A DNA stretch of 64,000 bases, taken from assembly GCA_963691705.1 (NCBI GenBank), contig OY829545.1:15265569-15329568 (forward strand), in the 5' to 3' direction. Shown here in pieces: positions 43,197 to 55,439 of the stretch. The DNA comes from Viola odorata (taxonomy: Eukaryota; Streptophyta; Magnoliopsida; Malpighiales; Violaceae). The position numbers were made by a program, and so were the translations under genes. How positions within the stretch are numbered: position 1 is the first letter of the stretch; each line of letters begins with the position of its first letter. Below the pieces are notes generated by a model. That model saw only the letters and a list, made by a program, of their open reading frames with translations. It had not been told where the DNA came from and did not search any database.

Positions 43197-44590
43197 ATGT
43201 AATTAATGCATTAATATTACAATCTTAGGTTCTATTTGTACTATTAATTACTTTGTCAAAACTTTTAACTATTGTGTTGTGTAATTAAGCTCATACTATA
43301 AATGAGCAGCTTGTTCGGAGTATTGGATAAATATATATCCGGAGTATTGGATTTCTCCGTTTTCTTTTAGTTAACCAATCCAAAATTAACATGTTTTAAA
43401 TTGATTGGGTTGAACTTTATAATTTATTTAAAAAATATAAAAAAATAATTAAAAATTACTAACTAATAATATTGAAAATGAAAAATTGACAATTAAAAAG
43501 AAAAAATGAAAATGACAAAAGTGGAAAACTAAAACAGAAAGCGTAGGTTCCTACTTGTAGAAAAGTGTTGACCGGAATAAATACATGTCCTTTGTGTTCT
43601 AACTCCTAGTCAAAGATTGTTGAAGAGGAACGTTCTGCTCGCTCCCTGCAGTTAACTACTTATTTACATGCTCTCAATCGAATGACCATTTTTTTTAACG
43701 TAGATAGAAATTGTAAGTTAGGGGATTTAATTTCGAAATCCAACCCTTGTTATTTTCTACGAAATACCAATAAACTATTATATGTTGGTAATTATATTGT
43801 TTTTCGTGATGCGAGAAAAAGACTTTTTTTGTCAATAACTCATTAGTGTGGGATTGATAACATCCTCCACATCGGTCTTAAAGGCAATAGGCAATACCGT
43901 CATAATGAATGGTACTCCCGGACTCTCTTAAGGTCCATTTATATGTTAATGGAACTGAGAATGGCCGGGGATCTCGCCGGCATCCTTATTTCGCATGCAA
44001 ATGGAGTAAGCCATAACGGAATATCGAGTCATAAGATACATTGTTTGTAAATGTACTAATTTTCTATGAGTTAATGATATTTTTGGTCCCTCTACTTTAT
44101 AATATTGTTAATGTCGTTCTTTTACCGGATAAAGGTATATTGCTCATCCCTCTACTCTTCGTTGTCTGTCGTTTATAGTCTTTATGCTCACGTGTCACGA
44201 AATGGCGTAAAAAATGATTAAAATATTATTAAAATTTGACAGGTGGCTGCCACGTCTCTCTTGGCGCAGAAAAATAATATTTTAATTAAAAAAAACAAAA
44301 TTCTCTTTTTCCAGAAATTCTTTTCCCTTTACTAAATAATTAAAAAATAAATTTCAAGTACACTAATTAACATAAACAAAAAATACATTAAATTAGTCCA
44401 TTACCCTACCTTTTCTTCCTCCTTTAACAAACATCAAATTAAACCAGTACTTTTTCAAAATCTGCCACCACCTGTCAGCCCCTCCTCCGCCAAATTCCCC
44501 ACCACCAATTCCTCCCCTATGGCATGCACATCCACTCCCACGGTGAAGCAATAGTGAATCCCCATCCTGCGGCTCCAACTAGTCCTCAAG
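43197..44590. other. Intergenic, no gene seen
   Basis: Moderately AT-rich. The part at 44070-44280 (GGTCCCTCTACTTT..., CACGTGTCACG..., GCCACGTCTCTC) has the look of a MULE or MITE end of the M5/M6 type, but I found no inverted partner. Nothing coding is supported. Confidence 0.5.
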
Positions 44591-45540
44591 TGTTGGGGTT
44601 AATTCCAATCGACAATCAATTTGCGCAGCTAATGATCTTATTCCAAAGATCAATAACCCTTAGCTATTAAATGAATCAAAGGCAATCAAAAAAAGAACAC
44701 AAAAAATTTTAACGTGGAAAACTTCAACAAGTAAAAAACCACGGGACCAAGCCAGTAACAATCCACTATATGATGATCAATATGTACAATCGAATAAAAC
44801 TCCTCTTTCAACTCTAGAAATTATAAAAAGAACACAAAAAAATTTAACGTGGAAAACCTCAACAAGTAAAAAACCACGGGACCAAGCCAGTAATAATCCA
44901 CTATATGATGATCAATGTGTACAATCGAATAAAACCCCTCTTTCAACTCTAGAAATTATCTGACATACACCACTATCACCAATAGTACCAATCAAACAAT
45001 CTAATCAATCAATCCAAGAAAAACAAGAGACATGAGAATAGAGAATCATCAACCAGATTTTCGCTGCTTCTGTCGGGATAGAATTTCTACCACCTCGGAA
45101 AACTTCTTACTGATCCAACCGTTCAGATTGAAGAACCAGTGCTGTCCAAATTTCAGCCCAACCCGACGGTTAATGAAGTTGCAGTGACAAATCTTCCACG
45201 GCTGCTTCTGTTTGTGCGAAAATAGTTTTTTCTCTCTTCTCTCACAAGATGCTCAACATCAACCCTCTTACAACCTCTCAAGATGCTCAACAACAACCCT
45301 AATTAATTCTCTTGTCTCTCTTGCCTCACAACCTACACCACCATCTATATATATATATATGGACAACCTAATTAATTAAGTTACACAATCCTACTCCAAG
45401 TCTTACTCACAATCCCACTCCAAGTCATACACGAGAATGTACCAACGGCCTCCAATCTTTTCTTCTTCTTTTTTCTTTTTTTTTTCTAATCAAACTAAAA
45501 CAAACAATTATATGTGGGCCCAAATTGAGCGGGACCGACA
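44591..45540 (+). mobile_element. Probable Copia-type solo LTR
   Basis: The sequence starts TGTTGGGGTTAATT and ends GGGACCGACA, giving TG...CA ends about 950 bp apart. It contains a 135-bp tandem duplication (44690-44824 and 44825-44959; landmark AACGTGGAAAAC..CAACAAG and AAAAACCACGGGACCAAGCC). The flanking five bases do not match (TCAAG and ATAGG), so either one boundary is wrong or the flanks have changed. No internal genes. Confidence 0.55.
44690..44959 (+). repeat. 135-bp tandem duplication
   Basis: Two units with only a handful of differences, inside the probable solo LTR. Each contains AACGTGGAAAAC and a CACTATATGATGATCAAT block. Confidence 0.95.
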
Positions 45541-46390
45541 ATAGGAAGAGGACAAGCAAGATCTGAAAAATCTATGCTCTTCTCTTCATCTTATTCTTCA
45601 AATATTGTTAACTTAGATCTAAATCCAGTACACATAACAAATAAAAGGAGAAGGACATGCAAGATTTGGAAAATCTATTGCTCTTTGTCCAGATTTGGTT
45701 TTTTTACCACTGGAATAACATTAATTTAGCTCCTCCGTTTAAAGTCGTGCATAAGTCCGCACATGTGGTTTTTTTATATTAATTGTGCTGGCGTGACACT
45801 AGTCAGCTGTCACGTCATTAATTAAAAAAAATAAAAATAGAAAAATATTTAAAAGATCAGAAAAAATTAAAAATTGATAGTTTATTTAAAAATTATAATA
45901 AACCAGAAAAATAAGAAAATTATGAAAATGTAAAAATTAAAATAACATTTCTAGCATTTTCATTTCTTATTTTCTTTTTATTCCTTAATTTCTTTCTTTC
46001 TTTCTTTCTTTTTCCATCTTTTTCTTTTTTTTCTTCGCTTCTCCTCAATCTGTAAAAAAAGTCAATCTCTCCTCACCCTCGTCTCTTCCTCTAACTCTCT
46101 CTACTCTCCAACCCTAAACCCTAGATCCCACTCAAATTTGGACATTTCGATTAACTGAAAAATTTGGCCAAATTCAAATTACATTTCCTTCCCTCCATTT
46201 TTGATTATTTATTACACATGAGTTTCTTCTTCCACATCTCCCTCCTCCGCTCCAATTCAACAACAATAATAGTGTTCATCTCTCTGAAAATATGGAATGA
46301 CTTTGGGTCTGCGTTGTTAGAAGGAATATGTAAGCAACTAGCTTGTGACTGGCCAGAATTCTTAGTGAACGAGCTGGACTCAGTTAGCGA
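45541..46390. other. Intergenic, no gene seen
   Basis: Low-complexity and pyrimidine-rich. An open frame at 46164-46433 has a sequence (GSALLEGICKQLACDWPEFL) that looks less random than its surroundings, but I do not recognise it and it runs into LTR-like DNA. Confidence 0.4.
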
Positions 46391-46399
46391 TAGAGAAGA

Positions 46400-46918
46400 A
46401 TTAGGTTATAGGGGCGAATGGACTGATCCCTAGGCATAAGAAAGGTCTCTCCCTATTTTTATCAACTAACAAGTTAAAATCTTGTAAGTGAACCTTAGGA
46501 TTACTAAGAAGGCTAGTATTATTAATAGAGGGTCTCTTTAAGAAACTTGATTAGAAGGAAAGTAGGAAGTCAAAGTGAACATGATTTCTATAGCCTCCCT
46601 ATGAAAATCAATTATGAACATCTTTGTACCGATGATCAATATATGCGAATTATGACCTCAGTTATGTCTTTACCGAGAATTTCTTATCATTTGATTTTAC
46701 TTATCAATTATTCGATTACATTTTATTTCATTAATTAGCTATTGGAAAACACCCTTTTTTTTATTGGTTACTACCATTGCCCCAATTGGTCATATTCGGA
46801 CACTAATATTAGACTTAAATCTCTATGGAACGAACCTATTATCATTTGCTGCAATACCTTTTATTTCAGTGTGATAAGTTATATTAATATTATTTTTGAC
46901 GGATTCAGCAACCATCAC
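46400..46918 (+). repeat. Degenerate LTR fragment related to the solo LTR at 47167-48491
   Basis: Parts align with 47980-48491 in the same order: GATTTCTATAGCCT..CTATGAAAAT, TTTACCG(A/G)GAATT, and the end GG(A/T)TTC(A/G)GCAACCATCA. It is heavily drifted and its left end is not visible. Confidence 0.6.
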
Positions 46919-47166
46919 ACTACATTTATAGTACACAAACATAAAAAATTACCCAATTATAGGTTGGGGGACATGGTCAAATGGAGAAATCTACCTACAA
47001 TTAGCCAGTACATACACTAAATAACCCTGGCATGGGTTGAATTACAAAACTCATCAAAATTACACGAAATGTTAACCATGTTCAAGAGGCAGAGAACACA
47101 TCTAATGGAAATCAGGAAGAAGCAATCGCAACATCACAATAAACTCTCTTTCTCGGGTTGGATCAT

Positions 47167-48491
47167 TGATTGAATGTATTCATGCTGATTTTTATGCGTT
47201 CAATCCAGCTTATTTGGATGGTTATTGCTGCTGCTAGTGATGCTTTAATCCCATTTTTGCAGATCATGGATTCAGGGATCAATTATGAAAAATGTCTATG
47301 GAAATCAACCATATGGGCTTGGAATCATAAAACGCACGCAACATGGGCTTGGGCTGCCAAATGAAAGACATGTCACGTGTCTTGAGCTTCCAACAGAAGC
47401 GTTGCTGCTGTTATTAAGCTCTTGTAATAGCTTTAGCACTTTAATTTCAATTAGGAGATATCAAAACAATCTTTTTAATTTTCAATTTAGAATAAATCTA
47501 GAGATTTTAGGAGATAAGGATGAGGTTGATTCTTTTAAAAAGAACAGCTTGGCAGTGAGGGAAAGGAATCTCTTCCTCCTCAATTTTGTGGGCTGCCATT
47601 GCTACTGCAATTCCATCTTCTCCTTTTACTCTTTAATTAATTAATTCCATTTGAATGTTTATTTCTCTTGTGAATTAATTATGTCTTGTAGTAGCTAAAT
47701 TATTTGATTCCTGGTAAAGGTCATTGAGCCATGATTCTTCTTTTGTGAGATCAAACCTGTTCTTATTAAATTCCAATTTTCGTATTTCTATTCTTTTTTA
47801 TTTACGGTCAAAACTATTCGTGTTTGTTTTAAACCTGATCAATTTAGAATTAAGCATGATTAGTTACGGTCTTTCTTGGTAATTTTGAAGTCTACATTAT
47901 TAACAAGAATCCGAAGGCGACTAATTGATTTGCGAGTTGATTAGAAAAAGAATAGAATCTTACTTATAGGAGTAGAGTGTCTCTCTCGTAGGTTTGTGAA
48001 AGGTCTCTCCCTGTATGTTTATCAATTGCTTAATTAAATTCTATAGAGTGTCTCTTAGAATTGTTAATGCAATTAGGAATTTCCAATAGAGTGTCTCTTT
48101 GGTAATTTTGAGTAGGAGGAGAGTAGGAAGTTTAGAGTGTCTCTGATTTCTATAGCCTTTCTATGAAAATTGGTTTTGAAAATACTTGCGTCGATGATTA
48201 ATTGAATGAATCATGGTTTGATTAGAGTCTTTACCGGGAATTGCTTATCACTTGAGTTAAATCAAACCTCCTCTGTTTACTATTTTTGTTTCCTTTATTT
48301 GTTTAATTAGTTACAATTCGAACAACTCCTTCATTGGTATTTACCACGGTTACGCATTTTGGTCATTGAACAGAATTAATTTAGTCGTGAAGTCTCTGCG
48401 GAACGATCTCTTTTTACCACTTGCTACAGTTTAAATTAATTATTGCATGGTCGATTGTAGTATTTATTTTTGTTGGTTTCGGCAACCATCA
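47167..48491 (+). mobile_element. Gypsy-like solo LTR (1325 bp)
   Basis: The ends are TGATTGAATG and CGGCAACCATCA. The flanks are ATCAT on both sides (47162-47166 and 48492-48496), a perfect TSD. GAGTGTCTCT recurs at least five times at 47976-48155, a short dispersed motif inside the LTR. No internal sequence remains. Confidence 0.88.
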
Positions 48492-48552
48492 ATCATCTAA
48501 CTTCCACCTTCCTTTAGCTGGCAACTTGTTCAGATCAAAGTCCTGGCTTCAC

Positions 48553-49013
48553 TTATCTGTGGAGGATGTTCATCCAAATTGAAATACCCCCCATGAACAA
48601 TCCCAGAAACATGGCACAATCATCAATAGATGTTTCCTCATTTAAATCAATATGGAGAGGGGGCTTTTCAGGAGAAACTATTGACACTTTCTCTATACAA
48701 TCACTGACCCCAGTAGTGGTTATGCCTCCGTCAGATACAAACCCACATTCCACTTCATCATCCACAACCTTCAATGTCGAAACCTCTTATTCTTCTCTTG
48801 CCTCTTCCACACAATCTTCTTTCTCATATGTGTCCCCCACAATTTCATCCTTCTCAAATTCTACATTTGTAGCAGAAACATCTAACACATAAGCTCGCTG
48901 CTATTCCGCAACTTCAATGGAATCCTTAACAAACATGTTGGCTGAATCATCAAATTGATAAGCGCTGTCAAACTGTGAGTCATCGAAATAAACACACACA
49001 ACACTCTCATCCA
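48553..49013 (-). pseudogene. Degenerate coding relic, unknown
   Basis: On the minus strand one phase reads through from an ATG at 49013 to a stop at 48553 with just two internal stops (TAG near 48902, TAA near 48788). The product is acidic and Val/Asp/Glu-rich (MDESVVCVYFDDSQFD at the start, PPLHIDLNEETSIDD near the end). A single phase kept over about 150 codons with two stops suggests a decayed gene. The N-terminus has some of the look of a Mutator-type transposase start, but I do not claim it. Confidence 0.4.
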
Positions 49014-49786
49014 TCTTTGAAATAATTTTGATTTTTCTTCTCAAGTTTTGTTTTAAGTAATGATAGATGATGAAGTGGGTTTTTCTTCTCAATTTTGTTG
49101 TCAATGAGAACAGAGGATAAAGTCCTCTATTTCGCGCCATCCCTAAAATTTTCATTCCCTCCAAATTTTCAGCCTTCGGCTTTCCCTCTCATTTTTGTCT
49201 AGTCACTTGCATGGCGCGTAGCCTATGCCGAATGACATGTCTTTTGAAATGACAATTTTGGAAGAAAAAAAAAAGCAGCGTCACTTAATCGTGGACAACG
49301 ATTTACGGCTCAAACGTCCATTAAAAAAGGACGAAGGGAATTTATATGTATAAATGGTGACATGACATTTTAGGAGTAGTGAATAATCTCATCAACTTTA
49401 GACGAACATATGTCAGTGTAAACCTTATTTCACGAAAAGAACACGACATTTTCTAAAAAATATTCCCTTTCAATCTTTTTAGATGTCTTTTTAACTAAAA
49501 TTTAACATATCAAGATAATAATCGTTTATAGTTGGAAATAGTGAGAGAGATGAAGGAAGTTATTGTAATTGTTAAAAATGTAAAAAGAAAAATATAACTC
49601 ATTGGTTGAGATTTATAACATAATCATTGAAAATGTAAAAATAGTTAAAATAAACTAACTAACCCATGGAAGTTCTAACTTGAACGATTAAAAAGAAGAT
49701 TTTTTTATAGATAAATATAATGTTTAAAAAAATTCGGAGGAGTCCTGCATTGGATTGTGTGATGGCTGCCAAAGGAACGTGATTAC

Positions 49787-50070
49787 TTGTTGAAGCTTGA
49801 TTTTGAAAAGGCTTACGATTCCGAAGATTGGGTTTTTTTGGATTTGGTGATGCATCAGAATCAAATGGCAAGGTTGGATTTTGGAGTGTCTGGGTTCAGC
49901 GCGTATACTCGCCATTGTTGGAATTCGGAGTGGGTCGGGCCTTCATCAAGGCTGCTCCATGTCGCCATTTTTATTTAATATTGTGGCTGAAAGGTTTGAA
50001 TAGATTATGCATTCGTGTAGCTTAGAGGGGGAGGTTATTCGGGGAATTGGTAATCCTGACGCCAATTGAA
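49787..50070 (+). pseudogene. LINE reverse transcriptase fragment
   Basis: The sequence reads LKLDFEKAYDSEDWVFLDLVM, the conserved LINE RT block around the first catalytic Asp. After a frameshift and a deletion it reads MSPFLFNIVAERFE-like residues (about 49950-50010). It is a short, unconnected scrap, different from the LINE at 2466-18837. Confidence 0.8.
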
Positions 50071-50732
50071 TGGTAACCCCGGGCCCATGGTGTTTTCACT
50101 TTTCATAGGTATGATGATTATTTTAAAAAAATATTAGTTTTGACATTTAGTTTTTTCTCTTTTTTAGTTGTCTATTTTTTATTTTTAATATTATTGGTTG
50201 GTATTTTTTAATTCTTTTTTAATTTTTTTATAAATTAAAAAGTTTAACTCATTCATTAATTTTGGATTAATTAATTTAAAATGAAGTAATTATTATAAGC
50301 ACTCATGCTATAAAAATGCATAAAAACATGTATAGTAATATTATTAAAATTTTAAGTGAGGCATTTTAATGATTTATCAACTGATTGTGGACTTTAACGA
50401 CGATAACTAAGAAACTTAACTCATAAGCTTACTGAGCTTTAACAAGTCAACGCATGAGTCTAAAAAAATGAAGTTACTTAATCTCAAACTTGACCAATCG
50501 TATGGAAAAAAAAACTTATAATGACGTAGGTGTGATTTATAATTTTTTTGGAATAAATTAACTATAATAAGATTTTTTCAAATCAAACCTTCAAACCTTC
50601 TGCGGCTCACCAATAACTCGACTTATTTGCAACCCAACCTATAAATGATTTATAAGGATATGATAACTGAACGCGGATGTTCTTGGCATTTGCAACTGAA
50701 GTAATGCAATTGCAACGGCAAACCTGATCTAG

Positions 50733-50983
50733 TACTTCTTCCGTCAAAAAATAACTGGCGCTTTCTTACGTATTTTTTTAACTGACGTTTTCTTTTATTT
50801 ATCTTTTTCAAAATATATATTTTGTACAAATGACAATTCTTTTTTATGCATCAACTTAATTTGAAGATGGTGTGTTAATTTGAGTGGAAATTAGGAATAA
50901 AATTGAAAAAATGTGAAATAAAATCAGATCCAAAATTATATTTTAAATTTTACTATTATTCCAAAAAATCAGTTATTTTGTAC
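50733..50983. mobile_element. Stowaway-like MITE, decayed
   Basis: The left side reads CTTCTTCCGTCAAAAAATAACT, and the right side AAATCAGTTATTTTGTAC is its partial inverse. The middle aligns with the element at 54191-54442 (GATGGTGTGTTAATTTGAGTGGAAATTA against GATAATGGTGTGATAATTTGAG). The ends are too drifted to read a TA duplication. Confidence 0.55.
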
Positions 50984-51770
50984 GTAGCCGGTTCAAATTG
51001 TTGAGTACTTTTATCGTTTACTTTATGACGTCAACCACGCTGAGGAGGATTCTTGCCTGACTTATGCTTTGACTTGTTTAAACTTTACACGGTGTTTAGA
51101 CGGTGTGTGACGTACTCCTCATATTATAGAAATGAACGAAACTTCCTCATAATCACAATACTACTAAATTTGTTTTTGTTAAAAAATAGATGGATGATTT
51201 TACTAACAAATATTCTCGATATATAAAAAAATTATTAAAAAATAACATAAATTTTATTAATTGATGTAACAAGAGATGTTGACGGTTTGACTAACTTATA
51301 AGAGATGTTGATGGTTTGACCAACTTATCATTCAATCTCATAACGCATTTTTTGTTTGTCCCCTTTTGTGTTTTTTTACTTGTACTAAGAGCTACTATTT
51401 TCTAATGTACATTGTTTTGACCTAATCGCTATGTTGTGACTTTTTTTTTATATAAAAAATAAAATTATTAACTGATGTGATAAGAGATGTTTGAGTGAAA
51501 CGTCACTAGACAATTATTTATTTAAATAAAAAAATAGTGATATAAACCTTTTTGATCAAATCAGTTAGAATTTTTTTTTAACAAAGTTGTTAGTATCCCT
51601 AAGTTATTAAAAAATGAGAGAATTTGAATTTGTGATTACCAAGAAGCTTCTCATACAAGTTGAAGTGAGACATTGTCTTTCCATTTCTATATAAGTAGCC
51701 GTAGCTGCATGCAATGCACTTGAAACAATAACAAATTGAAATATCATCATCTGCTTCCCCCAAAAAGAGA
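50984..51770. promoter_or_regulatory. NAC gene 4 upstream region
   Basis: ATGACGTCAACCACGCTGA at 51024-51042 matches the motif before NAC gene 3. A TATATAAG TATA box is at 51688-51695, about 90 bp before the start codon. In between lies AT-rich sequence with no gene. Confidence 0.55.
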
Positions 51771-51779
51771 GTGATCGAG

Positions 51780-52964
51780 ATGAACAACAGGGAAAATCTT
51801 ATCCAATTTATGCACTTGCCCAGTTTTAGATTTTCTCCCACCGATGAAGAATTGGTAAATCATTACCTGAAACGAAAGATGCTTGGCCATGATTATCAAG
51901 AAATTGCTGAAGTGAATATATATAATTTCGAGCCTCATGAGCTGCCAGGTAAATTATCATTCCCTTCGTTTGAATTTAGATGTCGTATCTAAAACCTTGT
52001 TCATTCATTCTTTTCATTAATATCATTTTCTTTCCGTCCAATCCCTTCAACCAAACACACAAGTACAAAATAAAAATCCAGTCATTTCTTTTTCTTTTTC
52101 TTTTAACCAAATACAAATGTTAGACTTTAGTCAAAAGTTACTATCTAGTTGGACCATTTGCATGTGAATTTAATTACATCGCATGTATTATTGTTTGAGT
52201 AGAGAAATCTGCTATGAAATCTGATATTCCGGAATGGTATTTTTTCGTCCCTCGGATTTACAAGTACGAGAAGAGTCAGAGGACTAAAAGAACAACCGAG
52301 CTAGGATTTTGGAAAGTTACCGGTCAGCCTCGTAAGGTGGTGATTAGAGAACAGGTGGTTGCTAAGAAGAAGACCTTGGTATTTTATACCGGTCGTACTC
52401 CTGATGGTATCAGGACTAGTTGGATCATCCATGAGTATAGTCCGACTTTCACCGTCCCCAACCAGGTAGAGTTTTGTTAATGCAAATTAAATATTTTTTC
52501 AGTTTTCTTTTCTTCTTTTTAACACATTTTGTCGTTCAGTTTTGGAATCCTTGATGGACAAATTTTGAATTTTAAAAATACTCATCTAAATACTTGTAAT
52601 AATATAAAATATTTTGAACATTGTGCAGAAAGAACAAGTGATATGCAAACTGATGACAGATGATATGCCAACTTTTAAAGAAAATGGGAGTTCCAATGTT
52701 GGATATGAGAAAGGTGGAAGAGAAGGAATTGAATTTTATCCCACCATGTCATCTCATGATAATTTTGGAAGCACAAGCAATTATGTACCAGAGGTAACCT
52801 TACAAATAAGCACTAATTACATTGCTCATTTAATTTAAGCACAAATAAGCATGCTATTGTTTCTGTTGGTACAGGAAGATGATCAGGTTGGGGCTTATTT
52901 GAACTCATTCCGCTCGTATGATGAGATGGATTACAGTCTTGATTATGCTATGCGTTACATATAG
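51780..52964 (+). CDS. NAC transcription factor gene 4
   Basis: Exons: 51780-51948, 52203-52465, 52629-52793 and 52875-52964 (228 aa), with all junctions GT-AG and in phase. NAC domain: [77 protein letters not shown] and RTSWIIHEY. The second intron phase and exon 2 length (263) equal those of NAC gene 3, so the two are a tandem pair. The exon 2 acceptor (TGAGTAG) is weak in pyrimidines, but alternative sites break the frame. The tail is about 80 residues and lacks the Tyr/Gly-rich block of gene 3. I chose the ATG at 51780, which aligns with the start of gene 3. Confidence 0.92.
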
Positions 52965-54190
52965 TATGTAAATGCATTGGTATTAATTAATTAGTAGCTA
53001 GAACTAAAGTTTGAGTCGAATTTAATCTGTAATTATCAAAACTTTTAATTAACTATATATGAATGAGCATGCTAGTTCTACTATGGGATTTCAACCTACA
53101 AAGTGTTGAATGGAATGTCTTGTGTTCTAACATCCTAGTCAAAGATGTTGAATGGAATGTTCTGTTCTCTCTTTAATCAGTTCATTTTTTACCTTTGTTT
53201 CTTATGTTAAGGAGGTAAATTATATTTTCAACCTACTATTATTAAAACCACCTAACACACCGAGTAAAATTTTACTTTTACTCTAGGTAATAAGTACTAC
53301 TTTAATAGTAGTACGTGACAGTATAATTTGACCTCCAATATTAGATTATACTCTCTTAATATTTTATTAATTAACGTTTTAAAATAATGTCAACCCAATA
53401 ATTGTTGGTTTTATTTTATTGCATTTAGTTTCTTTTTTACTTTTAGTACGTATGACGTATCCCCTGCCTATCTCCCAAAAACCTTCTACTCAAATTACCA
53501 CAACCAAGCCGCAGACAACACCCACTCTACCCTTCCTTCCATCTCATCTCATTTTAAATGGACAATACAACTCACACACAACATATTCCATCTCAGATCT
53601 GCTCGAAAATGGATGGAGGTTGTTGGTTGCCGGTGATATTGCAGTGAACGGACAAGAAGCGGCGTTATGCTTGATTCGTTGTGGAGAAGGAAGATCGAAA
53701 GAAAGGGATGAGAACTCGATCTGGATCTGTGGTGACGCTCTGGTTAGATTTTTATAGATCGCCGATTATGGAAAGACGATAAAGACAGAAGACGCTATGG
53801 TGGTTATGCGGCTCGCCGGAGATGGTGCTGCGTGCGTGGCAGAGCCGCTGCTGCTGACACGACTTGTAAATTGAGTTGATTGAAGAATATTATGTTATTT
53901 GGGGTGAAATGATAAATATTTATAATCAAATAATCAATAGCAAAAAGACTATTAATAAAGTCGGAAGGAATAGTAAAAATTAATGATCTATTCGGTATTG
54001 TTTGTTGTTTTTTTGGTTTTTGACTTTCTATTTTTAAAAAATTGATTTTTTGGTAAGTAAGATCCTACTTCAACTGATCAGTAGATGCGTTTAACATTTA
54101 TTCGATTATTAATATTATAATAAATTAAAAAATATTCTAAATAATAACATTTATGTACAAAAATATCTAACAAAATTATAAAATATATAA
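52965..54190. other. Intergenic, no gene supported
   Basis: An open frame at 53419-53757 has no recognisable domain and no splice or promoter support. The rest is AT-rich with short direct repeats of GTTGAATGGAATGT near 53106 and 53148. Confidence 0.5.
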
Positions 54191-54442
54191 TACTCTCTCT
54201 GTTTTTTAATAACTGACGTTTTTCTACGTCTTTTATTAACTCACGTTTTTTTTTTTATATTTTTCGAAGCATATATTTTGAGCAAAGGACACACACAAAA
54301 TTATACATCAACCAAATTTGATAATGGTGTGATAATTTGAGTGAAAATTAAAAAAAATTAAACAATATAAAATAAAATAAAAAATTATATTTTTAAATTT
54401 ATTACTATTTTAAAAAACTAGTTATTAAAAAACGGAGGAATA
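54191..54442. mobile_element. Stowaway-like MITE
   Basis: Inverted ends: CTCTCTCTGTTTTTTAATAACT at the left and AGTTATTAAAAAACGGAGGA at the right, next to TA. About 250 bp and AT-rich, typical of Tc1/Mariner-derived MITEs. It is related to the relic at 50733-50983. Confidence 0.75.
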
Positions 54443-55439
54443 ATAATTACAGATTTTGATTTTTTGTCCTTTTAAAATACGCGTATAATTTTTTACTTCC
54501 TATTTTTTGTTCACATAAACTTTAACAAAGTTTTATAAGCGACTGCCTCACTCTATCTCCATGTTCTGGCTTTCTATTTTTTTTTCACAAAAACTTGTTA
54601 AATTTTTTACAAGCCAGTGCCTCACCCTCTTCTTCTTCTCCATGTTCTTATCCACACAATCCAAACACAAACCACAACATCACCACGGTTGGTCACCACC
54701 CTGCAACGCCGGCCCACAACCCAAACTTCCTCACCAACCCAACTCTAAATCTCCGGCCAGACTCAACCCAATACCTCCTCAAACTCGAATCCGACCAAAA
54801 TAAAACCAAACTCCCTCACTAACCCGAAATCAAATAAATCGACCCATATCCGGCCAACCAAAATTAAGAAACACATAAACCCAAACTCCCCAGAAAACCA
54901 AAAATGAAAAAGAAAATCAAACTCGCCGGATCTAGTGGTTGACGAGGTGGATCTGGAGATGGGCATGGCGGAGGTGGGTGGAGATGGTGCCGCCGTGGTG
55001 GAGGCGGAGGTGGAGATGGCGGGTTGATGAGGAAAGTGCTGGTAGTGGCGGCAGGGAAAGTGGAGAGAAAGGAGGGAAATGTGAAGAAAACCACAATAAG
55101 TGGTTCGAGAAAACAATTTCGAATACAACCAAAAGAACGATAAACAGAGAAAAATGCCGAAAGCGAGGGAAAAAAACAGAAAAACAGAAAACAAATTAGA
55201 TACCGAACGTGTCCTGAACTTTCAACTACGATTATAAAACCAATACTTACCATTTAGTAATAATTAATGTTGCTAGGTGCTCCGTGGTGCTTTAGGGTCT
55301 GTTTGGCGTTCCGGTTCTGGTCCGAAAAGTGCTGTGGGAAAAACACTTCTACGCAAAACAGTGTGCTGTTTGGTAAACCTTTTTTAAAAGTGCTGTGGGA
55401 AACGAGAAGTTGTTTTTAGTGTTTGGTAAACACTGCTTT

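Noticed and set aside
46164..46433. 89-codon frame with a plausible-looking sequence
   Set aside because: No domain recognised, no start or splice context, and it runs into LTR-like DNA. I mention it only as an unexplained stretch.
53419..53757. 112-codon frame
   Set aside because: No domain, no paralog and no regulatory context; likely chance.
54763..55253. Overlapping Phe/Ser/Pro-rich minus-strand frames
   Set aside because: Two phases are open at once, which marks biased composition and not coding. It may be interior of an unrecognised MULE.
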